A stretch of 64,000 bases of DNA from DLAJ01 sp964655525. GTDB taxonomy: Bacteria; Bacillota; Clostridia; Lachnospirales; Lachnospiraceae. Shown one piece after another: positions 16,684 through 24,820 of the stretch. The notes beneath the pieces were generated by a model. That model did not search any database. It saw only the letters and a list, made by a program, of their open reading frames with translations, and was not told the origin of the DNA. Numbering within the stretch: the stretch's first letter is position 1; every line of letters starts with the position of its first letter. Both the position numbers and the translations under genes were made by a program. The stretch is taken from positions 1 to 64,000 of the forward strand of contig CAZZNE010000017.1 in NCBI GenBank assembly GCA_964655525.1. The letters run 5' to 3'.

Positions 16684-17472
16684 ATGCATACAAAATATAC
16701 GATTAGAGACATTGCAAAAATGGCAGGCGTGTCGGCCGCGACCGTATCCTATGTGATCAATAACCGCGAGGATCAGCGTATCAGTGATGAGACGAAAAAA
16801 AAGGTTCTCCAGATCGTGAATCTTCTCGGCTACAGCCCCAATTCCTCAGCGAAATCGCTCGCAACCAACAAAACTTCTCATGTTGCGCTGTATCTTCCCC
16901 GCGAGGAATCTCTTTACAAGCGATGTGAGCAGCTCTCGGTGATCGAAGCGCTCTCCGCCGTCCTGAAAGAACATGGTTATCATCTTCTGATCTTGCATCA
17001 CGAGGATCAGTCCAAGATCGATTATGCCGACGCCATTATCTGCTATGACAATACCGCTGATTATTTCAGCAATATTGGCGATAAAAACTTCATTCCCCTG
17101 ATCGGGTTAGATCTTTTGACCGATACGCCCCTACAGATCTTCTTTCAGGTCTGTACGGATTACCCGGCGCTCAAGGCTGCTGCCGATACGCATTTCGGTA
17201 CGGACAACTATGCGTATTTCTGCCTGGAACCAAACAACCATGCGGTCCGCAAACTGATCCTTGACACGTTTCGCGATGTCCGGTTTGCCGTTCCCGGCAT
17301 CACACCCCCGGAAGGGAATCTCTGTTACAATCAGGCAAGCCTGCGCCCCCTATTAGGAAGCGCAGCTCTTTATGTGCCTTTGGATCTGCATCTGAAAATG
17401 GAACGGCTTTACTCCTGTATGGAGCTTGCCCTAAACCGTGTACCCGACTGCGATCATATTGTGTTTGTATAA
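16684..17472 (+). CDS. LacI-family transcriptional regulator (short)
   Basis: A 262-residue regulator. Residues 1-50 are a LacI helix-turn-helix with hinge (TIRDIAKMAGVSAATVSYVINN ... NSSAKSLA, shown in part), followed by a ligand domain of about 210 residues, clearly shorter than the usual 280, so the periplasmic-binding-protein fold may be reduced. The start at 16684 has no Shine-Dalgarno site and lies 7 nt after a good -10 box. It is divergent from the GH13-malEFG operon and next to the carbohydrate-binding lipoprotein gene, whose promoter has two LacI-type palindromes (18884-18901 and 18930-18947). The obvious inference is control of alpha-glucan use; no such palindrome was found before the GH13 gene. 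Confidence 0.88.
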   Translation: MHTKYTIRDIAKMAGVSAATVSYVINNREDQRISDETKKKVLQIVNLLGYSPNSSAKSLATNKTSHVALYLPREESLYKRCEQLSVIEALSAVLKEHGYHLLILHHEDQSKIDYADAIICYDNTADYFSNIGDKNFIPLIGLDLLTDTPLQIFFQVCTDYPALKAAADTHFGTDNYAYFCLEPNNHAVRKLILDTFRDVRFAVPGITPPEGNLCYNQASLRPLLGSAALYVPLDLHLKMERLYSCMELALNRVPDCDHIVFV

Positions 17473-17584
17473 AAAAGAACGCTACGCATTCTTTGCGAGA
17501 TTTTGCAGAGAATGCGTTGCATTCACATGCAAAACTCGCGTGTACGTAATTTCTCAGTCCCGAAAGAATCGCTGTGCGATTATA

Positions 17585-17611
17585 AAGTTTGCGGAACGTA
17601 AACTTTTTATT
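17585..17611 (+). terminator. Terminator of the lacI-type gene
   Basis: Nine-pair stem AAGTTTGCG / CGTAAACTT (one G-T pair), GAA loop, then TTTATT. It overlaps the stop region of the convergent lipoprotein gene. A second long imperfect inverted repeat, GCGAGATTTTGCA / TGCAAAACTCGC, lies upstream around 17488-17536. Confidence 0.7.
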
Positions 17612-18794
17612 CCGCAAGCGCAACCGTCAACTCACTCGTGGAGGGATCATAGGTCAGCGTATAGGTTCCTGTCTGTTTCACAATGATGTTATAGCTCTCG
17701 GTGCCGTCCACGAGCGCAAGCGATGCCTCATCCGAAATATTGCTATAGCGGACATATTCATTTCCCACACCCGAATTCTCACCTACCGTCACGATCGTTG
17801 TGAGCAGGAATTCATCCCCTTCTTCTAAGTCGATGGTCAATGTATGGATTCCGTTGTCCTCTTTGAACTCATACATCTCGTCATATCGATCCTCCCACCC
17901 CGTAATGATGGCTCCTTTGATGTAATAGGTGGTTACCGCCTCCTGTGCGCCGCCCTCCATCTCTCCGTTATAAGTCCACTCGAGCCGGTCATAAGGATTG
18001 GAATTGTAGATTTCCCTCGTTTCTTCCGTATAGGTACTTGCCGACGTATCATACACATCCGCTCCCGGATAGGTGTACAGCATAAAGGTGTAATTTCCCG
18101 ATACCGTACATTTGATATTTGCTTTCAGCGTGCTGTCGGAAAGACCACCGGATACGCTGAAATATGCCTCGCCGTCCAATTCCGTCGTCGTCATATAACC
18201 GCCGCCCCTCTGATTTGCCCACGAAGAATCAATGGCAAACTGGAATTCATCACCTGCGCATAAGTCAAGCGTGATCGTATAGACATTCTCATCTTCGCTC
18301 TTCGTCATATAATGTTCTTCATTGATCACTTTTCCCCAGCTTGACGCCGAAAGCAGCGGACTTGTTCCGCTCCCCACAATGGCGAAGGTTCGCGTATCTT
18401 CCACATTCTCCATGAATCCGGCATACACACCGACATCCGCCGTGATCGGTGCAGAAAAATCAAATTCATGCGTGTGGGAAGGTGTTCCGAACCACCCCAT
18501 GAAGATCAGTCCGTCTTTCTCCGGCGTATATTCCTCGGCAAGCTCCCCGCCTGCCACTTCCTGTGTCGATAACACCGTCGTACCATCGTTGTCATAGAAC
18601 GTTACCGTATAGACCGCCGGCTCCGCATCCGGTTCCGCTGTCGGCTCTTCTCCCTGCGCGTTTCCCTGCTCTTCCGCATTCGGCGTGCCGGTCTGCGCAT
18701 CATCCGTGTTCCCCGCGTCTTTTCCGCATCCTGCCAAAACAAAGAGACACAGTAAAAGCGCAGTCACTTTCCATTTTCCGTTTCGTTTTTTCAT
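17607..18794 (-). CDS. Carbohydrate (starch)-binding lipoprotein with Listeria-Bacteroides repeat
   Basis: A 395-residue surface lipoprotein. The start at 18794 has GGAGG six bases upstream; signal peptide with LAGC lipobox (Cys near residue 23), then an acidic Glu/Ala/Pro-rich linker to about 60. Residues about 62-125 match an InlB/Listeria-Bacteroides B-repeat (VTFYDNDGTTVLSTQEV...GWF). Two similar beta modules follow, about 135-240 and 285-395, each with a pattern of a Trp-rich face and E-(N/G)-x-(Y/H)T(I/L)T(I/L)DL...GDEF, resembling SusE/SusF-type or CBM starch-binding modules. Promoter with two LacI-type operators and location by the mal genes support a glucan-capture role. Binding specificity is inferred. 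Confidence 0.8.
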   Translation of the reverse strand: MKKRNGKWKVTALLLCLFVLAGCGKDAGNTDDAQTGTPNAEEQGNAQGEEPTAEPDAEPAVYTVTFYDNDGTTVLSTQEVAGGELAEEYTPEKDGLIFMGWFGTPSHTHEFDFSAPITADVGVYAGFMENVEDTRTFAIVGSGTSPLLSASSWGKVINEEHYMTKSEDENVYTITLDLCAGDEFQFAIDSSWANQRGGGYMTTTELDGEAYFSVSGGLSDSTLKANIKCTVSGNYTFMLYTYPGADVYDTSASTYTEETREIYNSNPYDRLEWTYNGEMEGGAQEAVTTYYIKGAIITGWEDRYDEMYEFKEDNGIHTLTIDLEEGDEFLLTTIVTVGENSGVGNEYVRYSNISDEASLALVDGTESYNIIVKQTGTYTLTYDPSTSELTVALAE

Positions 18795-18883
18795 TGTCGT
18801 CCTCCATTCTTCCCGTGAAAAATGCATTCCGTATCAGCTTCCCCGGAGCTTTATTTTTCACTGATTCCTCCCGTTTTCTTATC

Positions 18884-18901
18884 TGCTTAACCAGTTAAGC
18901 A
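18884..18901. promoter_or_regulatory. LacI-type operator O2
   Basis: Perfect 8-2-8 palindrome TGCTTAACCAGTTAAGCA, 46 bp downstream (centre to centre) of O1, between the transcription start and the lipoprotein gene. Central CA and even symmetry fit LacI/GalR operators. Confidence 0.85.
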
Positions 18902-18929
18902 AAAGGCTAAAAAAATATGGTGCCACGCT

Positions 18930-18947
18930 TACTTAACCAGTTAAGCA
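18930..18947. promoter_or_regulatory. LacI-type operator O1
   Basis: TACTTAACCAGTTAAGCA, the same palindrome as O2 with one mismatch. It starts directly downstream of the -10 box, so a bound repressor would block the start site. Confidence 0.85.
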
Positions 18948-18948
18948 A

Positions 18949-18977
18949 ATTATAGCACCATTCTGTGAGTGCTTCAA
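18949..18977 (-). promoter_or_regulatory. Sigma-A promoter of the carbohydrate-binding lipoprotein gene
   Basis: Read on the minus strand: TTGAAG (18972-18977), 17-bp spacer, TATAAT (18949-18954). Confidence 0.85.
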
Positions 18978-19013
18978 TTTCTATATTCACCAAAAAGAAA
19001 AATCTTATTTTGT

Positions 19014-19934
19014 CTATATTAGACAAAGTTTCAAACAGTACTCTATCAAATCAAAATACGCCATTCCTCTGGCGGTAGGTGTGGCCTGAGTCACCACCAC
19101 CACTCTTTTATCAGGAACAACAGTGATGCTCTGTCCGCCAAAACCGCGGCAGCCATACCAGTCATCTCCGCGCCACCACAAATATCCATAGCCATCGTTG
19201 CACTCCGAAGCAGCCACGGCCTGACGGATATAGGCTTCCGAAACAACACGCTTCCCGTTAAACACGCCCCCGTCCATAAAGAGCTTCCCGAGCTGCAGCA
19301 TCTCCTGCGCCGTCAAGCTGGACCTGCATTCTTCCTTCCCCTCACCGCCGTCTCCCACACTGTAATAAACGCTGCAGGGCGTTCGATACCAACGCTCCGA
19401 ACCGATCCCCAGCGGGTCATAAAGATTCTCTTTCAAAAAATCATAGAAATCCCCGCACACGGCATCCAGCACTTTGGCCAGCAGAATCACATCCCATTCC
19501 TTATAGCAGTATTTTGTTCCGGGCATATCGCTGACTGCACAGTCCGCGATATGGGAAATCCAGTCGCCGCTCCTCCTCATCTGCGTCATCATCGGACAAT
19601 GATAATGCACGCCGCCGTTCCAATAGACACCCGAGGTCATCGTGAGCAGATGTCTGATCGTGATTGCAGAATGAAACGGATCACGCCCTTCGCCGAATTG
19701 AGAAATATAGCGGCATATCGGCTCATCAAGGCTTGCAAATAATCCCTTGTCAAGCGCGATCCCTGCACAAATGCTCATCACACTCTTTGCAACGGATTTG
19801 ATGACATTCCTGCTCTCCGGGTGAAATCCGTTATAATAGCTTTGGGCAAGAAGCTCGCCGTCCCTGTATACCAGAACACTGTTCACCTGCCGGTACCGTT
19901 TTCTTTTTATAAAATCGTCAATCATTTGATCCAT
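19014..19934 (-). CDS. Serine hydrolase, class C beta-lactamase/penicillin-binding family
   Basis: A 306-residue serine hydrolase without signal peptide. The catalytic SxxK motif is SVAK near residue 47; YCYKEWD near residue 142 may hold the Tyr of the YxN-like motif, and GFGGQSITVVPDKRVVVV near the end is the beta-3 strand region. The family includes esterases, D-amino-acid peptidases and beta-lactamases; without a secretion signal an esterase or peptidase role is more likely than antibiotic hydrolysis. The gene starts 5 bp after the stop of the UvrA-like gene, so the two are probably co-transcribed. Confidence 0.85.
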   Translation of the reverse strand: MDQMIDDFIKRKRYRQVNSVLVYRDGELLAQSYYNGFHPESRNVIKSVAKSVMSICAGIALDKGLFASLDEPICRYISQFGEGRDPFHSAITIRHLLTMTSGVYWNGGVHYHCPMMTQMRRSGDWISHIADCAVSDMPGTKYCYKEWDVILLAKVLDAVCGDFYDFLKENLYDPLGIGSERWYRTPCSVYYSVGDGGEGKEECRSSLTAQEMLQLGKLFMDGGVFNGKRVVSEAYIRQAVAASECNDGYGYLWWRGDDWYGCRGFGGQSITVVPDKRVVVVTQATPTARGMAYFDLIEYCLKLCLI

Positions 19935-19939
19935 TTCTC

Positions 19940-22336
19940 TTATGCCCTCTTTAAGTACTTTCCGGTCACGGAATCGGGATTTTGCATGAGCTCCTGCGGC
20001 GTTCCCTCCGCGATCAGGCTGCCTCCCTCGCTGCCGCCGCCCCTGCCCATTTCCAAAATATAATCACAGTTGGACAGCAGATACGGATCATGCTCGGTTA
20101 CGATCACAGAATTTCCGCAGTCAACCAGCTCCTCCATCAATTCGATCAGACGCTCACTGTCAGAAAACGAAAGTCCCGTCGTCGGCTCGTCGAGAATATA
20201 GAGACAACCCTTCGCATTTTTTCCCTTCGCCAGCTCCTTTGCCAGCTTGATCCGCTGACTCTCCCCGCCCGAGATCGTCGGAGTAGCCTGTCCTAAGCCG
20301 ATATATCCCATGCCGACCCGATGCAGGACGTTCAAAGTATGCGTGATGGTTTTATCCTTATCTGCAAAAAAATCACGTGCCTCATCCACGCTCATTAGCA
20401 GAACATCTCGAATGCTTTTTCCGTCCAACTTCACCTCCATTGCCTCCGGAACGTAGCCGCTCCCGCCGCAGTCCTCACAGTCAATATCAATAAAATTGCC
20501 GAATCCCACATGATAGTGGATCACGCCGTCTCCCTTACATCTCCGGCAGCCTCCCTCGCTGTTCACGGAAAACAGTCCCGGCGTGTATCCGCGCTCTTTT
20601 GCCTCTTTTGTCTCCGCAAACAAAGTTCTCACACGGTCAAAAATGCCTGTATAGGTCGCGGGACAGGACGTTCGGCTCCTGCCGATGGGACGCTGATCGA
20701 TCACATAACAGCGTCTGATCTGCTCACTCCCCGTCACTATGGCTTTGTCCACCCCTGCACGGTTCTCGTTCTGCTCCGCTTCCTCCGCATCGTCTCCCGT
20801 CACACATTTTGTTTTCATCATCTCTTTTAACTTCGGAACCAGCGTATCGGAGATCAGGCTGGACTTTCCGCTCCCCGATACCCCGGCGATTCCCACCATC
20901 ACGCCGAGCGGAATGTTTACCGTCACATCGCGCAGATTATGAATGGAGGCATGGGCGATCGTCAGCATATTCTGCGGATTTACCGGACGATACCGCGCCT
21001 TGATCCGAAAGCCTTTTCTCCCTGCCAGATAAGGCGAAGTTTTCGATGCCGTACAGCTTAAAAATTCCTCATAGCCGCCCTCATAGATTTTGACACCTCC
21101 GAATTTCCCCGCATCCGGTCCCATGTCGATGAGATAGTCCGCTTCCCGCATGAAATTTTCATCATGCTCCACCGCCACCACGGTATTTCCCGCCTCCACA
21201 AGCTTTCGTATGATACGGATCAGATTTTCCTTTTCCGTCTCATGCAGACCGATCGTCGGCTCATCGAATACAAAAATAACGGAGTCCATCTCCGCGATCA
21301 TGTAACTTGCCAGAAACAGCCTTTGAATCTCACCGCCGGACAGGGTCGGAACAGGACGAGATAAGGAAAGATGCTTGAGTCCGACGCTTATCATACACGA
21401 AAGCTTTGTCTTAATCTCGTCGAGCAGCGGATTTCTTTTTCCCTCATACGCTTCTAAAAACGCCGCCAGATCGCTGATACACATCTGCTCTAAATCCGCG
21501 ATCGTCTTTCCCGCAAAAAACGTATGCGCCGCCTGCTCGCTTAAACCTGTACCGCCGCATTTTCCACATACGTCCTCCTCCATCAATCCCGCTTGCGTCA
21601 TCAGATATGCCAGCCTTCCCGACGAAGACACGGAACCGTTTGTATGTATATGGATCAAGGGAATCATCCCGTAAAACTTCGTTTTTCTGCTGTCCCCGTA
21701 TTTGAGAAGCGTAAGCTGCTCCTCCGTCAGATCGCCGATCCGGTTCTGCCACATATCAATTCCGTAATGCGTGCAAAAATCATTCAGCGCATGCCGGATC
21801 TTGCCGCGGCTTCCGAGCCCGCAAGCCACATCACAGACGCGGGTTGCCTTATCAAATACCGCCTCCTCGTTTAAGCGGTACGCTCTCCCTTTGCCCAGAC
21901 ATTTGACGCACATTCCTCTCGCGGAATTTTTTTGAAACATTTCCATCGCAAGCGGCTGTCCGTCATCATATTCCGGCGCGCGCACGCCATAGCCCGCATA
22001 GAGCGCCGCAAGCATCGCACTGATCTTTGTTCTGGTGCCCACGGTGCTTCTGGGATTGGACTGGCGGATAATCCTCTGCTCCACCGCCGCGGTGGGAGAA
22101 AGCCCTGTAATGCTGTCAAAAAAAGGAACCGCATCAACCATAAACTGTGTTCCCGAAAACATTAGATAACGTCGTTTCCCCTCCTCGTAGAGCGTATCAA
22201 ACGCGAGCGAGGACTTTCCGCTTCCCGACACGCCGGTAATGACCGTCAGCTTCTTCTTCGGGATTGTGACCGTCACGTTTTTTAAGTTATGAATCCTTGC
22301 GTTTGTGATCGTGATGACATTATGTTCCTCGTTCAT
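19940..22336 (-). CDS. Class-II UvrA-like ABC ATPase (UvrA2)
   Basis: A 798-residue UvrA paralogue, about 140 residues shorter than UvrA. Two ABC ATPase modules are visible: Walker A GVSGSGKSSL near residues 36-45 and again near 490, signatures LSGGEIQR and ISGGESQR, Walker B with DEPT in both halves. Zinc-finger cysteines are CVKC...CGKC in the first half and CRRC...CEDCGG in the second. The short spacing after the first Walker A suggests loss of the UvrB-binding domain, as in class-II UvrA proteins linked in the literature to DNA damage or drug tolerance. The ATG at 22336 (GAGG upstream) is preferred to a GTG at 22351. Confidence 0.88.
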   Translation of the reverse strand: MNEEHNVITITNARIHNLKNVTVTIPKKKLTVITGVSGSGKSSLAFDTLYEEGKRRYLMFSGTQFMVDAVPFFDSITGLSPTAAVEQRIIRQSNPRSTVGTRTKISAMLAALYAGYGVRAPEYDDGQPLAMEMFQKNSARGMCVKCLGKGRAYRLNEEAVFDKATRVCDVACGLGSRGKIRHALNDFCTHYGIDMWQNRIGDLTEEQLTLLKYGDSRKTKFYGMIPLIHIHTNGSVSSSGRLAYLMTQAGLMEEDVCGKCGGTGLSEQAAHTFFAGKTIADLEQMCISDLAAFLEAYEGKRNPLLDEIKTKLSCMISVGLKHLSLSRPVPTLSGGEIQRLFLASYMIAEMDSVIFVFDEPTIGLHETEKENLIRIIRKLVEAGNTVVAVEHDENFMREADYLIDMGPDAGKFGGVKIYEGGYEEFLSCTASKTSPYLAGRKGFRIKARYRPVNPQNMLTIAHASIHNLRDVTVNIPLGVMVGIAGVSGSGKSSLISDTLVPKLKEMMKTKCVTGDDAEEAEQNENRAGVDKAIVTGSEQIRRCYVIDQRPIGRSRTSCPATYTGIFDRVRTLFAETKEAKERGYTPGLFSVNSEGGCRRCKGDGVIHYHVGFGNFIDIDCEDCGGSGYVPEAMEVKLDGKSIRDVLLMSVDEARDFFADKDKTITHTLNVLHRVGMGYIGLGQATPTISGGESQRIKLAKELAKGKNAKGCLYILDEPTTGLSFSDSERLIELMEELVDCGNSVIVTEHDPYLLSNCDYILEMGRGGGSEGGSLIAEGTPQELMQNPDSVTGKYLKRA

Positions 22337-22502
22337 GCGTATCTTCCTCACTTTGCGGTCGCTTGCTTTTCCTTTGCGGCTATTATATCATGGATCTTCG
22401 ATTCATGATCAACATTCGCCGCTCGCCGAATGAGTAAACTCATTCTTCTCGCTAACGCTCATTATATCATAAAACTTCGTCTCTTACGAGATGGAGGATG
22501 CC

Positions 22503-22540
22503 AAAAAGAAGCGGCATCGCACTCAGGCTTTGCCGCTTCT
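22503..22540 (-). terminator. Terminator of groESL
   Basis: On the minus strand, stem AGAAGCGGC / GCCGCTTCT followed by TTTTTGG, 38 bp past the groEL stop. Confidence 0.88.
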
Positions 22541-22578
22541 CATAAAAAATATCCACTATTTCATCGTACAGGCTTTTC

Positions 22579-24201
22579 TTACATCATACCGCCCATGCCG
22601 CCTCCTGCGGGCATTGCCGGGGTATCCTCTTTGATGTTTGCCACAACGGACTCGGTCGTTAAGAGCGTGCTCGCAACAGAGCATGCATTCTGCAGTGCGC
22701 TTCTCGTCACTTTTGCCGGATCGAGAATGCCAGCCGAAACCATGTTCACATATTCCTCTTTTAACACATCAAAGCCAACGCCTGCCTCGGACTCGCTGAC
22801 CTTATTGATAATGACGCTGCCCTCAAGGCCTGCATTTGCCGCAATGTGATACATCGGTGCTTCAAGTGCCTTTAAGATGATCTCCGCACCGGTCTTCTCG
22901 TCACCGGAAAGCTCCTTCGCCAGCTTTGCAACATCCTTTGCCGCATGAATATAAGCGGAACCGCCGCCGCAGATGATACCTTCCTCTACAGCCGCTCTCG
23001 TAGCCGCAAGCGCATCCTCCATGCGGAGCTTTGCTTCCTTCATCTCGGTCTCGGTTGCCGCACCGACACGAATGACCGCAACGCCGCCTGCCATCTTGGC
23101 AAGTCTCTCCTGAAGCTTCTCTCTGTCGAAATCGGATGTTGTCTCGTCAATCTGATTCTTGATCTGTGCGATGCGGGACTGGATTGCCGCTTTGTCACCT
23201 TCGCCGTCCACGATAATGGTATTTTCCTTCTGTACCTTCACGGACTTTGCGTGACCGAGCTGATCCATCGTGGTATCCTTCAACTCTAAACCTAAGTCGG
23301 AGCTGATGACGGTTCCTCCGGTTAAGATCGCAATGTCCTCAAGCATTGCCTTTCTTCTGTCGCCGTAACCCGGTGCTTTGACCGCTACGACATTGAAAGT
23401 ACCGCGCAGCTTGTTGACGATCAAAGTCGTCAGTGCCTCGCCCTCTACATCCTCCGCAATGATCAAAAGCTTTGCGCCGGACTGTACGATCTGCTCCAAG
23501 AGCGGAAGGATCTCCTGAATGTTGGAAATCTTCTTATCAGTGATCAGAATATACGGATTTTCAAGAACCGCTTCCATCTTATCCATATCGGTCGCCATAT
23601 AAGCGGAAATATAACCACGATCGAACTGCATACCTTCTACAAGGTCGAGCTCGGTCTTCATCGTCTTGCTTTCCTCGATCGTAATGACACCGTCATTGGA
23701 TACTTTCTCCATTGCGTCCGCAACCATATTGCCGACATTCTCATCGCCCGCAGAGATCGCAGCCACGCGTGCAATATGCTCCTTACCGTTTACCTTGGAG
23801 CTCATCTTTGCGATCGCTTCTACTGCGCAATCAGTCGCTTTCTTCATACCCTTCCTTAAAATGATCGGGTTTGCGCCTGCAGCCAGATTCTTGATCCCGG
23901 CATTTACCATAGCCTGTGCAAGCACCGTAGCGGTTGTCGTACCGTCACCCGCAACGTCATTTGTCTTAGTTGCCACTTCCTTGACGAGCTGCGCGCCCAT
24001 ATTCTCGAATGCGTCCTCTAATTCGATCTCCTTTGCGATCGTCACACCGTCGTTGGTGATAAGCGGAGCGCCGTAGGACTTATCAAGTACTACGTTTCTT
24101 CCTTTCGGTCCCAATGTCACTCTTACGGTATCGGCAAGCTGATTGACACCGCTCTCTAATGCTTTACGCGCCTCTGCGCCATATTTGATCTCTTTTGCCA
24201 T
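22579..24201 (-). CDS. groEL: Chaperonin GroEL (Hsp60)
   Basis: A 540-residue chaperonin essentially at family length. It begins MAKEIKYGAEARKALESGVN, keeps the ATP-site GDGTTTATVLAQ near residue 86 and ends in the GGM repeat tail (MPAGGGMGGMM). It folds client proteins in the cytoplasm with GroES as lid. It lies 36 bp behind groES, is read from the CIRCE-controlled promoter at 24597-24625 and is closed by the terminator at 22503-22540. Confidence 0.99.
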   Translation of the reverse strand: MAKEIKYGAEARKALESGVNQLADTVRVTLGPKGRNVVLDKSYGAPLITNDGVTIAKEIELEDAFENMGAQLVKEVATKTNDVAGDGTTTATVLAQAMVNAGIKNLAAGANPIILRKGMKKATDCAVEAIAKMSSKVNGKEHIARVAAISAGDENVGNMVADAMEKVSNDGVITIEESKTMKTELDLVEGMQFDRGYISAYMATDMDKMEAVLENPYILITDKKISNIQEILPLLEQIVQSGAKLLIIAEDVEGEALTTLIVNKLRGTFNVVAVKAPGYGDRRKAMLEDIAILTGGTVISSDLGLELKDTTMDQLGHAKSVKVQKENTIIVDGEGDKAAIQSRIAQIKNQIDETTSDFDREKLQERLAKMAGGVAVIRVGAATETEMKEAKLRMEDALAATRAAVEEGIICGGGSAYIHAAKDVAKLAKELSGDEKTGAEIILKALEAPMYHIAANAGLEGSVIINKVSESEAGVGFDVLKEEYVNMVSAGILDPAKVTRSALQNACSVASTLLTTESVVANIKEDTPAMPAGGGMGGMM

Positions 24202-24237
24202 GATTGTTCTCTCCTCCTGATATTGATCAACTGATAT

Positions 24238-24522
24238 TTACTGAATGACTGCAAGAATATCGCTCTGCTTTACAATGATATACTCATCGTCCTCGATCTT
24301 GACCTCTGTTCCGGAATACTTGGAATAAATCACCTGATCGCCGACCTTCACTTCCATTTTTACTTCCTTACCGTCGATCATGCCGCCCGGTCCGACTGCA
24401 AGAACTTCCGCCTGCTGCGGCTTTTCCTTATTCTGTCCCGGTAAAACAATGCCGGATTTTGTTGTCTCTTCTGCAACCAACTGCTTCAGTACGACTCTGT
24501 CGCCTAACGGTACCAATTTCAT
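24238..24522 (-). CDS. groES: Co-chaperonin GroES (Hsp10)
   Basis: A 94-residue protein with the family start MKLVPLGDRVVLKQLVAEE, the mobile loop TTKSGIVLPG and the GDQVIYSKYSGTEVK core. AAGGAGG sits seven bases before the ATG. First gene of the groESL operon; a CIRCE operator lies 36 bp upstream. Confidence 0.99.
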   Translation of the reverse strand: MKLVPLGDRVVLKQLVAEETTKSGIVLPGQNKEKPQQAEVLAVGPGGMIDGKEVKMEVKVGDQVIYSKYSGTEVKIEDDEYIIVKQSDILAVIQ

Positions 24523-24557
24523 GATAAAGCCTCCTTATGTCAATTGATATTTATTTG

Positions 24558-24584
24558 TTAGCACTCTTTTCATTTGAGTGCTAA
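24558..24584. promoter_or_regulatory. CIRCE operator (HrcA site) of groESL
   Basis: Exact consensus: TTAGCACTC, 9 bp, GAGTGCTAA, between the promoter and groES. Binds the heat-shock repressor HrcA, whose gene is not in the window. Confidence 0.97.
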
Positions 24585-24596
24585 TCACTAATGCAT

Positions 24597-24625
24597 ATCT
24601 TATGTTTTTTACATAGTCTTTGCAA
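24597..24625 (-). promoter_or_regulatory. groESL promoter
   Basis: Minus strand TTGCAA (24620-24625), 17-bp spacer, TAAGAT (24597-24602), just upstream of CIRCE. Confidence 0.75.
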
Positions 24626-24744
24626 CCGCTAAAATAGCAAATAGCACACTATATTCTCTTATTTTCTTCTATTATCTCATTTTTTCTTTTGTTTTCTCAT
24701 TTTTACCATAAATATCATATTTCATACTTTCTTTATAAATAGTA

Positions 24745-24800
24745 AAAAGATACGGCTCCAACGCAGGCACGCTCGCGCTGTTTTTGAAGCCGTATCTTTT
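24745..24800 (-). terminator. Terminator after the degenerate GGDEF gene
   Basis: Thirteen-base perfect arms AAAAGATACGGCT / AGCCGTATCTTTT around a 30-nt loop; A/T flanks make it usable in either direction. The stretch between it and groES holds only the groESL promoter and CIRCE. Confidence 0.8.
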
Positions 24801-24820
24801 ATAATTTCTCTTTTCGTCTG

